IMG/VR virus record: IMGVR_UViG_3300028175_000030
Span: 1-22,128 of that record
Strand: one strand, 5' to 3'
Origin: a virus
DNA: 22,128 bases
Positions 1-6,454 of the stretch are shown piece by piece. The notes below the pieces were generated by a model, which saw only the letters and a list, made by a program, of their open reading frames with translations, did no database searches and had not been told where the DNA came from. How positions within the stretch are numbered: the first letter of the stretch is position 1; every line of letters begins with the position of its first letter. The position numbers and the translations under genes were made by a program.

Positions 1-80
1 AATAGTTGTTGTAAATGAACCACTTAGATCAATATCACCACCAATAGTTGTATTACCATCAATAGTTGTTGTAAATGAAC
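1..80. repeat. 60-bp-spaced direct repeat inside fibre gene
   Basis: The 20-base string AATAGTTGTTGTAAATGAAC occurs at 1-20 and again at 61-80. The 60-bp period equals 20 codons and matches the repeat in the encoded fibre protein. The repeat may continue to the left of the window. Confidence 0.8.
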
Positions 81-543
81 TATCTAATAAGATAGAAGTA
101 CTAAGAATTGGACTACCTAATGCCGACCAATTAGTTATGATACCTGGTGCTAAGGCAGCACCGACCTGTAATTCAGGTGTCAGTGATTGAGACACAGATA
201 TATTAAATAGTATATCCGTGGTCAGTGTTCCGTATATATTACACTGGTATGTTGTTGTTGTTGCAGTACTTAATGTTGCATTGATTTGATTCAATGGTGT
301 TAATGAGATACCAATTGTATTTGATAAGTCTAAAACACCATTGAATATATTCCCACCCACAATGGTTTTATTAAATGTGGAACTTATAGGCAATGTGCCG
401 TATAGTATTGTACCACTTACTAATTCACCACTGATGGTGGCTGTGAAGGTATTGGATATTACACCATTAAGGACATAGTCATCTTGATTTACTAGATAAC
501 CATCTCCTACATAATTCGATAATGTGCCGAATACCAATGCCAT
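1..543 (-). CDS. Tail fibre-like protein, 3' part beyond window (partial)
   Basis: An open minus-strand frame starts at the ATG at 541-543 and stays open to base 1, giving at least 181 residues. The stop lies outside the window. The protein is rich in Thr, Ser, Ile and Gly and has no Cys-rich or catalytic motifs. Towards the visible end it has a repeat of about 20 residues (SFTTTIDGNTTIGGDIDLSG, then SFTTTI again), which is typical of beta-structured trimeric fibre shafts. The start lies one base after the stop of the preceding gene (545-943) and has no clear Shine-Dalgarno sequence, so translational coupling is likely. The first residues are MALVFGTLSNYVGDGYLVNQ. A role in the virion, probably in the fibre, is inferred from position and composition; I do not recognise a named family. 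Confidence 0.75.
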   Translation of the reverse strand, partial: MALVFGTLSNYVGDGYLVNQDDYVLNGVISNTFTATISGELVSGTILYGTLPISSTFNKTIVGGNIFNGVLDLSNTIGISLTPLNQINATLSTATTTTYQCNIYGTLTTDILFNISVSQSLTPELQVGAALAPGIITNWSALGSPILSTSILLDSSFTTTIDGNTTIGGDIDLSGSFTTTI

Positions 544-544
544 A

Positions 545-943
545 TTATGCTAATGTAATAGTCAATTGGGAATCACTAATCTGGAATGTATCACCATCCG
601 TTACTGTCTTGGTTACTGTTAAAGCACCATAAAACAATAAGTTACCATCGGTTGCTGCATCATAGATACCTGCATGGGTTAATACCCCCCAGTTTCCACC
701 TGTTGCGGTTGGGAAAGTAATATCACCTGTATTGGCTGATGAACCACTTACTGCTGCACTGAAATTGGCACCAGTTCGTGCATACGCATTTCCTGCTACT
801 TCTGTCACTGTGCCGGCTTCACCATCTGCCACTGCTGTAAATAGTCCTATATATAAATTCGGTGGGCTAACAAAATCTCGTGTGCCTTCTCCTAAAATAT
901 GGTCTAGTACTTCATTCTCTAAATAATCTGTTGCTGCTGTCAT
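545..943 (-). CDS. Phage virion/tail-fibre-associated protein of ~130 aa
   Basis: This 132-residue protein has an N-terminus with YLENEVLDHILG and then PPNLYIGLFT. It also has the phrases YARTGANF, NTGDITFPTATGGNWG, THAGIYDAATDGNLLFYGAL and a C-terminal DGDTFQISDSQLTITLA. This is the pattern of a widespread small phage and prophage structural family found among tail-fibre genes; its exact function is not established. The start has a good ribosome site (AGGAG, about 8 bases before ATG). A terminator (982-1015) lies between this gene and the upstream DUF1566-like gene, so it is either expressed by readthrough or has a promoter I cannot locate. The next gene starts one base after its stop. Confidence 0.85.
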   Translation of the reverse strand: MTAATDYLENEVLDHILGEGTRDFVSPPNLYIGLFTAVADGEAGTVTEVAGNAYARTGANFSAAVSGSSANTGDITFPTATGGNWGVLTHAGIYDAATDGNLLFYGALTVTKTVTDGDTFQISDSQLTITLA

Positions 944-981
944 TTTAATTCTCCTAATTGACTTTTGTTTTTACTCTAATT

Positions 982-1015
982 AAAAAGCGAACTGAGTGAG
1001 TAACTTTCAGTTCAC
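982..1015 (-). terminator. Rho-independent terminator (minus strand)
   Basis: Read on the minus strand, GTGAACTGA (1015-1007) pairs with TCAGTTCGC (995-987), a 9-bp stem with one G-T wobble and an 11-base loop. It is followed at once by TTTTT (986-982). It lies 15 bases after the stop of the Lcl/DUF1566-like gene. Only about 40 bases separate it from the next start codon, so it may act as an attenuator inside the fibre operon. Confidence 0.8.
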
Positions 1016-1029
1016 GTCTATTGCAATTT

Positions 1030-1749
1030 CTATATTAATTCTCTACGTACAGCACGAACATGAAAAAGAGGAACCAATTGATATTGTGATCTTGATACTG
1101 TTACTGCGCTCAGTGTGCTGACACTCGGGTCAAGAATCCAATGTGCGCCTGTACCTGTATGCGTGCTTGAACTATAAGTCTCACTATTATCAAAATCTTC
1201 GCCGACAGGTAATTTGTTTCTATTATTTGTTACAAGTGTAAGTTCATCTTTACTTGGCCAATACCAATCATCGTAACCATTAATAGTTCTGCCAACCCAC
1301 ACTTGTTTTCTATTGCCTGCTACACCTGATACCAATCCGTACCCGGGTGGTTGTCCGGGTATTTGTCCACCAGTATGCGCCCACCAATAAAAGTTGGCTA
1401 CACCTGGCACATATTTCCAAAACAGATTACCTGTGTCCATATAACTACCATCACCATTACTGTATTGTGCTGAATTTAACCAACCGTCGTCGCTACTAGT
1501 ACCTGCACTTGATACTGATGTAGAACTACTAATATGGTCATAATAGAACGGTGAGTACGGGGACCAAACCGATGTGTTACTCCAAATTGATATGGGTGAT
1601 ATCGCGCGAGTAAGTACATTTGCATTTGGACTTACTATAATTCGGTACGTGTCACTACCGATTGTGTGATTACCCATATAAAAACCGCCATTGTAGTATT
1701 TGCCTACTTGCGCTTGTGCGATGATAAGTTTACCTACACCTAACGACAT
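1030..1749 (-). CDS. Lcl_C/DUF1566-like tail adhesin
   Basis: The 239-residue protein has the hallmarks of the Lcl C-terminal (DUF1566) fold in its second half. These are NGYDDWYWPSKDELTLV (about residues 157-173), the family's 'DW.LP...EL' segment; then ETYSSST (190-196), corresponding to 'YWSSS'; a Trp at 204; and a C-terminal VPLFHVRAVRREL. This C-type-lectin-related fold is common in phage receptor-binding tips and in bacterial adhesins. The region around residues 90-150 is rich in Trp, Tyr and Gly, as in ligand-binding surfaces. The start ATG overlaps the preceding stop (TAATG) and has AAGG upstream. It is the last gene before a terminator. Its place at the end of fibre cassette 2 suggests a host-binding tip; that role is inferred. 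Confidence 0.8.
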   Translation of the reverse strand: MSLGVGKLIIAQAQVGKYYNGGFYMGNHTIGSDTYRIIVSPNANVLTRAISPISIWSNTSVWSPYSPFYYDHISSSTSVSSAGTSSDDGWLNSAQYSNGDGSYMDTGNLFWKYVPGVANFYWWAHTGGQIPGQPPGYGLVSGVAGNRKQVWVGRTINGYDDWYWPSKDELTLVTNNRNKLPVGEDFDNSETYSSSTHTGTGAHWILDPSVSTLSAVTVSRSQYQLVPLFHVRAVRRELI

Positions 1750-2300
1750 TACACAAAACCTTGCTGTGCAACAAATCCTAACACTGTAGTACCTGCATCG
1801 ATTGTCATGAATGATATTACAACTAGACCTGATGTTGTTAAAGCAGGTGCACCTGCATCACCCCAATCAACTGAACTTGGCCAAGTAACATTAGTACTAC
1901 CATTGCGAATATGCATTTGCCATGTCGCTACTTTACCTGTTGATGGTAAGTTACTGAATGTGATAGTGGTCGCACCTGTTATTGTTTTAGTGTGTACTGT
2001 GCCTGCACTGTAATCAACATCGTTGGTGGACATGGCAACTACTGTTTCAGTGTAGTTTCTGTGTTCTGCATCTTTAACAACGTTATCCTGACAATCTAGC
2101 GTGCCACCTAACTGTGGTGTAGTATCTTCAACAATGTTCTGTAGTGCTGAATTTAACTTGTTACCATCACCAACAGCGAACTCATCCTTAATTGCATTTA
2201 CATTGTCTGCCATTTGTTTGATGTCAGGTCTTGCTAATGCTGGACTATCATTCCCCTCATCTAAGTTGGTAGTATCAATTGTGATTGTTGGCCACGTCAT
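1749..2300 (-). CDS. Short tail-fibre protein with MTWP...NLD N-terminus (copy 2)
   Basis: I take the start at 2300, giving 183 residues, because AGAGGA sits at a proper distance and the ATG overlaps the preceding stop as TAATG. A longer in-frame reading to 2369 would bury the upstream gene's end. The N-terminus has MTWPT, TTNLDEGNDSPALARPDI and then MADNVNAI, a motif common in short phage tail-fibre and structural proteins. It closely parallels the N-terminus of the gene at 11245-11667. The centre has 'TPQLGGTLDCQDNVVKDAE', and the C-terminal half (TKTITGATTITFSNLP, then SVDWGDAGAPALT) looks like a beta-rich head domain. It lies between a 67-aa protein and the DUF1566-like adhesin. Confidence 0.85.
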   Translation of the reverse strand: MTWPTITIDTTNLDEGNDSPALARPDIKQMADNVNAIKDEFAVGDGNKLNSALQNIVEDTTPQLGGTLDCQDNVVKDAEHRNYTETVVAMSTNDVDYSAGTVHTKTITGATTITFSNLPSTGKVATWQMHIRNGSTNVTWPSSVDWGDAGAPALTTSGLVVISFMTIDAGTTVLGFVAQQGFV

Positions 2301-2503
2301 TATAATTCCTCTTCCGTGGTTGTTATTGCTGTGAATGTATTGTTTACTTGCCAACCTATCATCTGCCATACTTCATCTGCTGTTTCAAACTCGATGGTTG
2401 CACCTCTAACTTTTTTCACAGTTACTTTATCACCTAGTTGGCGTAATTGGGTTAATGCGTTTGATGTTAATTGTTCTTCTCTTAATGTTACTTGTATTAT
2501 CAT
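2300..2503 (-). CDS. Small hypothetical protein in fibre cassette 2
   Basis: This 67-residue protein is charged in the middle (KVTVKKVRG), ends in a Thr/Glu-rich tail, and has no signal peptide, membrane segment or recognisable motif. The ATG at 2501-2503 follows the fibre gene's stop by four bases, with AGGAT upstream, so it is clearly part of the fibre operon. Its stop overlaps the next start as TAATG. No counterpart lies at the same place in fibre cassette 1, where the long fibre is followed directly by the 'MTWP' protein. A fibre chaperone or accessory role would suit the position, but nothing in the sequence proves it. Confidence 0.7.
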   Translation of the reverse strand: MIIQVTLREEQLTSNALTQLRQLGDKVTVKKVRGATIEFETADEVWQMIGWQVNNTFTAITTTEEEL

Positions 2504-2507
2504 ATTG

Positions 2508-5273
2508 TTATCCTACATACTCTATAAATTCTCTTGTTATTACATTTGCGAATGTTCTATACTTAATAATATATACCGAATCACCTGTTGGTGATCTTGG
2601 AACCGTTATTGAGTTATTTCCTAAATCAACCCACCATGGCAGATTGATATTAACCACATTATTAGGCAGCAATGAATCAGGGAACATATTAGTAACGGTG
2701 ACCGTGTCCAGATTGTGATAATACTCAATTCTTATCCAAAATTCAAACTCTTGCTTATTACCAAACCCTAATTTATCATTTCTGAATGGCCCTTGATCTA
2801 TCCATTGCTGTTCAGTCACATCAGCCAATACTACTTGAAAATCACCAGTAACATTATTATCATCATACTCCATCGCATAGTAGGCTGGTGTGTGTTCATT
2901 ATCAATGAGAAGGTTATAAAACAGTTTATCTCCAGCCGTAGCCCATCCAACTATGCCCCCTTGTTGTGCAATTATTGGTTTGGTGAATGTGGTTCTGCCT
3001 GTTTGGAATGTGGCATTATAATTATCCCAGAACCCAGGATCGCAATTGAATATGTCATATACATGTGGTTGATTGCCAGCAAATTCATCATTCGCAACTA
3101 CTTTGTGTTCTAATCGTACATTATTCCTACCTCCCCATCCCCAATCGTGTACATTATCCTCATTTGATGCATTAGATTGCATTTTTAGTGCAAGATATGG
3201 GTTCATGAACCCATTGGTATTCAAACCCCAAGTAGCATCGTGATCCCTGTATGCGGAAAACACAGTCTCTTCCGAGGATGGATTGGTGTTCGGTCTATCT
3301 GCTAATCTTATATTCAAATATGGGTCGCCATTTTGAATAGTTGTTGATGCCGCCACACCATCAATGGTAAATGTGTCGGTACTACCTCCGCCGACTTCGA
3401 TTTGGTCGCCAGCATCTATTTGTAATATACTAGTTGATGATATGGCTTCACCAATAACATGAATGCCATATTGATCTGATAATGCCCCAGAATCGGTAAC
3501 CCTATATGTTGATCCAGTTGTTAAATTAGAATGTATCGTTGATAATGAACCCAATAAATTAACTGGTTTAGATTGTCCTGTTGTTCCTGATTCTTGTAAA
3601 ATACCATCTGGAGTAACATCATTGATATTTGATATTGTGGTAGTACTAGTTTCCACAAATCTTCTAAGGGCTGTAACATTATCTGCATCAGAGTATGCCA
3701 TTAATATCTGGTCAGTATTATCTGGGATATAACAGAACTGTCTGCCGAAGTTAGGTGCCCAATAACCAAATGAACTAGAAGTGCCTGCGGCAAGTGTGTT
3801 GGTTTGCCTGTCTATTGTAATATTGGTTGCATGTAAGACCCCATTACCATCTTTGCCTACGAAAAAACCTTTGGTAGAATCAGTTGGGTGGAATTCAAAA
3901 AGGCTGAACTGCCTTAAATCTTCCACAACCAGATATGCATGTACGACCTGAACAACATCATTTATAATACTAAAATATATTAATGTTGAGTGAGAATTTT
4001 TAACCACTGGGATTACATAATGGTCTGGATTATGTGGGTCTGGAACAATTGAATATATATCCGTTCGTGAGAAACTCAATAGTTGAGTTATTGATCCTTG
4101 ATCTGCTGTTATTGACCAATCAGTATCATTCTGAATTAGTTTCTGGCATTGGACACTACCGTTGACTTTGTCTAGATAAACCAACCAAGGTGTGCCATTA
4201 CTTGTAATAACAGGACTTATTGAATGTTCTCCGTGTAGTATATTAGGGTTTATACCACTCATTCTAAGTTCTGTTGGTGTGCCAATATCAATAGTGGTTG
4301 ATTGGTCATTAAAACTACCATAACCAATATAAACATTAGTGCCTAACGAACTATCACTATGCCACGTTGCCACATATCGTAGGGTAATTGGGTTAATATA
4401 CGAGTATACTTTCCCATTTGAAGCCGCATTATTATCTAATGCTTGAATACCTGTTTGGTCACTTGTCCAATTATTGTCAAAATAAGGTACTTTCATCACA
4501 CAAGCACCTGGTAGTTGCGGTCTTGAAGCACCCCATGGTGATATCTGCCCTATAAAATACACATAACTATTTGTGCCAATGTGTGTCGCTTTTACACTTA
4601 TCAAACCTTCATCAGGGTTGTTGTAATATAACCCTGTTTTGCCCCATGTAGTACCATCTGGATTCATCCCCCACCATACCACACCTGACATAGTAATTGC
4701 GCTGAATACATTGTCAAAAGCAGTAGGTACATTATTGTTAACCCACCACACATCAGCCCCAGTATAATCAGTAGGTGGAACACCACCTACATTACCTATT
4801 GCGCCAGGGTTTAGGGATTCTGTTATTGTTTGGTTGCCTACTTTCCCTACTGTTCCATCACCACTAATATAAACCACATCACCTGCATTCATATCATAAT
4901 CTAATGTGAGATTTGCTTGTAAATTGCCACCACCTGAACCACCACCTGAGTCATCAGTTCCATTAACCCAATTAGCACCATTATATTTTAATACTTGATT
5001 GGTTGATGGAGTTGATATACTTACATCAGTTAAATCATTGATTTCTGATGCACCACCGCCTCCTGCTGGGGTTGTTGCTATCCATGTTGATGTTGCATTA
5101 TCCCATGTTAATGATTGGCCGTCAGTAGGGGTTACATTCACATCTGATAGATTAGCCAAGTTCTCGGCTGTTATGTCTTCTAACTTATCTGTATTCAGAT
5201 TGGTAAAGTTATTATCTAACTCTTCATGGGTTAATGGTTCTCCTTTTGCTGCCCTTGTTGTGATTGTCGTCAT
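2508..5273 (-). CDS. Large tail-fibre protein (cassette 2)
   Basis: The protein is 921 residues long. Residues 1-30 (TTRAAKGEPLTHEELDNNF) are a very common N-terminal anchor of phage fibres. Residues 41-70 and 78-108 hold two related modules of the type 'LSDV...P..GQ.L.WD.ATSTW' and 'NDLTDV.IS.PSTNQVLKY.GANWVNGTDD', followed by a Gly/Ser-rich hinge. The middle (about 170-500) is a long aromatic beta-rich region that could be a propeller-like or fibre-head domain. A later stretch has 'VNLLGSLSTIHSNLTTGSTYRV', also seen in other phage fibres. The C-terminus is aromatic and may bind receptor or sugar. The start is supported by AGGA before ATG; the upstream gene's stop abuts it. The DNA for residues 73-110 is nearly identical to part of the fibre gene at 11678-12877. 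Confidence 0.9.
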   Translation of the reverse strand: MTTITTRAAKGEPLTHEELDNNFTNLNTDKLEDITAENLANLSDVNVTPTDGQSLTWDNATSTWIATTPAGGGGASEINDLTDVSISTPSTNQVLKYNGANWVNGTDDSGGGSGGGNLQANLTLDYDMNAGDVVYISGDGTVGKVGNQTITESLNPGAIGNVGGVPPTDYTGADVWWVNNNVPTAFDNVFSAITMSGVVWWGMNPDGTTWGKTGLYYNNPDEGLISVKATHIGTNSYVYFIGQISPWGASRPQLPGACVMKVPYFDNNWTSDQTGIQALDNNAASNGKVYSYINPITLRYVATWHSDSSLGTNVYIGYGSFNDQSTTIDIGTPTELRMSGINPNILHGEHSISPVITSNGTPWLVYLDKVNGSVQCQKLIQNDTDWSITADQGSITQLLSFSRTDIYSIVPDPHNPDHYVIPVVKNSHSTLIYFSIINDVVQVVHAYLVVEDLRQFSLFEFHPTDSTKGFFVGKDGNGVLHATNITIDRQTNTLAAGTSSSFGYWAPNFGRQFCYIPDNTDQILMAYSDADNVTALRRFVETSTTTISNINDVTPDGILQESGTTGQSKPVNLLGSLSTIHSNLTTGSTYRVTDSGALSDQYGIHVIGEAISSTSILQIDAGDQIEVGGGSTDTFTIDGVAASTTIQNGDPYLNIRLADRPNTNPSSEETVFSAYRDHDATWGLNTNGFMNPYLALKMQSNASNEDNVHDWGWGGRNNVRLEHKVVANDEFAGNQPHVYDIFNCDPGFWDNYNATFQTGRTTFTKPIIAQQGGIVGWATAGDKLFYNLLIDNEHTPAYYAMEYDDNNVTGDFQVVLADVTEQQWIDQGPFRNDKLGFGNKQEFEFWIRIEYYHNLDTVTVTNMFPDSLLPNNVVNINLPWWVDLGNNSITVPRSPTGDSVYIIKYRTFANVITREFIEYVG
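4945..5057. repeat. 113-bp direct repeat, copy 1 (fibre module)
   Basis: This stretch matches 12198-12310 at 107 of 113 positions by hand alignment, in the same orientation, 7253 bp away. It encodes the 'SEINDLTDV.ISTPSTNQVLKY' module of the fibre. Confidence 0.9.
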
Positions 5274-5516
5274 TTATTTGTCCTGTTTTTGTTGGAGTAA
5301 TTGGTATATCTGATCTAATTGTTCCGTGATTCGTTTGAATTGGTCGGTATGATCTTGTTTCAAGACATAATTCACTGGTAAGTCTACTTGGCACGAAGTT
5401 ATTCTTGTTTCTAATGATTTCATATCATCTACTATCCTCTTCAAGAAGAAACCGAATGGTAAAAAAACTACGGTGATTATGATTTGCCAAATAAGTGATA
5501 TATCTATTGATTCCAT
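5274..5516 (-). CDS. Small membrane protein with one TM segment and a coiled coil
   Basis: The 80-residue protein has a hydrophobic N-terminal segment (about residues 8-26, including WQIIITVVFLPFGFFL), then a basic/acidic stretch (KRIVDD) and a predicted coiled-coil or amphipathic tail from about 50 to 80 (YVLKQDHTDQFKRI, then QIYQLLQQKQ). Small phage proteins with this plan (N-terminal anchor, a 'NYV.K.D' segment, C-terminal helix) are common next to tail or lysis genes. Some are annotated as holin-like or spanin-like, but function is usually unproven. It is the first gene after the 940-bp repeat-rich region and directly precedes the large fibre. No Shine-Dalgarno sequence is visible. A TATAAAT box ends about seven bases before the ATG, so a leaderless transcript is possible. 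Confidence 0.75.
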   Translation of the reverse strand: MESIDISLIWQIIITVVFLPFGFFLKRIVDDMKSLETRITSCQVDLPVNYVLKQDHTDQFKRITEQLDQIYQLLQQKQDK

Positions 5517-5605
5517 TGTATTTATTTATACCAAACACAACTTTATTGTAATATGGGGTTTTGTTTTACTTATGTATTTAGGTAAGGGGTTGTTATAGAT
5601 AAAAG

Positions 5606-5638
5606 AAACCCCCACAATCCGAAAGATGATAGGGGTTT
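5606..5638. terminator. AAACCCC/GGGGTTT stem-loop, terminator-like on both strands
   Basis: AAACCCC at 5606-5612 is the reverse complement of GGGGTTT at 5632-5638, with a 19-base loop. On the plus strand the stem ends in TTTT, and on the minus strand it is followed by CTTTTAT, so it could end transcription weakly in either direction. Further GGGGTTTT and AAACCCCC blocks at 5555-5562 and 5727-5734 could pair with the same arms instead. Confidence 0.4.
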
Positions 5639-5815
5639 TAAAGGATTATATTTAAATGCCAGCGATGCTGATATTTAATATGAATAGGATGAGCGCAAAA
5701 GGAATTCAATATGGCTATAATGAACTAAACCCCCATCCTGATTGTATTTATACAAGTCGATTGGTTACTTGAAAAAAGTTTATTGTTTTGTTCCTTTTCT
5801 GTGATCTTTCGCACG

Positions 5816-5844
5816 TTGATTCCTTTTTGTTTGATTCCTTTTTG
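5816..5844. repeat. 15-bp tandem repeat, two copies
   Basis: TTGATTCCTTTTTG occurs at 5816-5829 and 5831-5844. Its core GATTCCTTTTT resembles the inverse complement of the AAAAAAGGATT core of the repeats at 6251-6409, so the two groups may be inverted relatives. Confidence 0.6.
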
Positions 5845-5885
5845 CTTGCGCTGTTTATTACTCCGAATTTGAATTCCATATCAGG

Positions 5886-5933
5886 AACACCCTTTTTTTT
5901 TTTAAATAAACCACCGCACTACCTGTGGGTGTT
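5886..5933. repeat. 7-bp inverted repeat enclosing a T11 tract
   Basis: AACACCC (5886-5892) and GGGTGTT (5927-5933) are perfect inverted copies. The 34-base loop begins with eleven T residues and includes a small CCAC/GTGG hairpin. It could be structural or a weak terminator. Confidence 0.35.
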
Positions 5934-5978
5934 ACTCCCCCTTCCTATTTCTGTAGGTAAAGTAGTATTATTATTTAA

Positions 5979-6002
5979 TATATATATATATATATATATA
6001 TA
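5979..6002. repeat. (TA)12 dinucleotide tract
   Basis: Twelve TA units in a row form a 24-bp stretch, followed by further AT-rich sequence up to about 6060. Such DNA melts easily and would suit a duplex-unwinding element beside the iteron-like repeats; that role is inferred. Confidence 0.8.
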
Positions 6003-6070
6003 ACAGTATGTTATATGGAATTATATGTAATCGGTTTAATGTTTATATATGTTTATTACCCCATATACCT

Positions 6071-6093
6071 CCAATATCCCGATAGGATATAGG
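6071..6093. repeat. Imperfect 9-bp inverted repeat
   Basis: CCAATATCC (6071-6079) and GGATATAGG (6085-6093) are inverted copies with one mismatch around a five-base centre (CGATA). The inner six base pairs are perfect. It could be a protein-binding dyad or an RNA hairpin in the candidate origin. Confidence 0.5.
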
Positions 6094-6142
6094 TTTTGGT
6101 TACTTAATTAGGTCTTTGCCTGCAATGTTTTTTTGGTTTTTG

Positions 6143-6420
6143 TAACTACAAAGTAGTAGTTTTCTACCTAACTACAAAGTATTACTTCTCCTAAACCTAA
6201 CTACAAAGGAGTGGTTTCTACTCCCTAACTACAAAGGAGTGCTTTCTCATAAAACCATATAAAAAAGGATTTCTAACTACAAAGGAGTGCTTTCTCATAA
6301 AACCATATAAAAAAGGATTGCTTTTCCGAAAACCGTATAAAAAAGGATTGCTTTTCCGAAAACCATATAAAAAAGGATTGCTTTTCCGAAAACCATATAA
6401 AAAAGGATTCCTAACTACAA
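6143..6420. repeat. Interspersed iteron-like repeats, family A (six copies)
   Basis: The core TAACTACAAAG starts at 6143, 6169, 6198, 6226, 6274 and 6412. Four copies continue as GAG(T/G)G and the first two as TAGTA or TATTA. The first four are spaced 26, 29 and 28 bp. The next gap is 48 bp because a family-B repeat is inserted: a 47-bp A+B unit at 6225-6271 is repeated at 6273-6319. Several copies are followed by a short complement of their 3' end (for example GGAGT, seven bases, ACTCC at 6208-6224), so each may form a small hairpin. Confidence 0.85.
6251..6409. repeat. Family B repeats, 30-bp tandem array with 3.7 units
   Basis: The core CCATATAAAAAAGGATT, preceded by AA, occurs in copies spanning 6251-6271, 6299-6319, 6329-6349 (with CCGTATAA), 6359-6379 and 6389-6409. 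The last four are exactly 30 bp apart and are joined by GCTTTTCCG. On the minus strand each unit reads GGAAAAGCAATCCTTTTTTA, a short hairpin (AAAAG/CTTTT) running into a T tract. A 10-codon plus-strand reading (LLFRKPYKKG repeated) results only from the 30-bp period. Confidence 0.9.
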
Positions 6421-6438
6421 AGGAGGGGTTTCCCTCCT
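6421..6438 (-). terminator. Terminator after the helicase gene
   Basis: AGGAGGG (6421-6427) and CCCTCCT (6432-6438) form a perfect 7-bp GC-rich stem with a four-base loop. On the minus strand the hairpin lies about 17 bases after the helicase stop and is followed by only two or three T residues. The T-rich family-B repeats just downstream may strengthen it. Confidence 0.65.
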
Positions 6439-6454
6439 CCTTCGTTGTGTGTGA

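Larger units (their letters stand above)
5517..6454. other. Gene-poor, repeat-rich region; candidate replication origin
   Basis: About 940 bases between the helicase stop and the small membrane protein hold no convincing gene on either strand. They contain two families of short direct repeats (6143-6420), a (TA)12 tract (5979-6002), an 11-base T run (5893-5903), several inverted repeats and paired GGGGTTT/AAACCCC blocks (5555-5734). Iteron-like repeats next to an AT-rich tract and beside a primase-helicase operon is the arrangement of replication origins in phages and plasmids such as P4. This is inference; a transcriptional barrier between early and late genes is an alternative. Confidence 0.5.

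Noticed and set aside
1030-1749. Variable protein of a diversity-generating retroelement
   Set aside because: The fold class fits, but no reverse transcriptase or template repeat is in the window; kept only as something to check outside it.
2301-2369. Longer start of the 'MTWP' protein (MADDRLASKQY...)
   Set aside because: It lies inside the 67-aa gene in another frame; the start at 2300 has the ribosome site and matches the paralogue's N-terminus.
5788-6003. Plus-strand frame ending in an Ile-Tyr repeat
   Set aside because: Low-complexity translation of T-rich and TA-repeat DNA; no plausible start signal or protein-like composition.
6143-6420. CRISPR array
   Set aside because: The repeats are tandem or irregularly mixed, without unique spacers of even length, and no cas genes are present.
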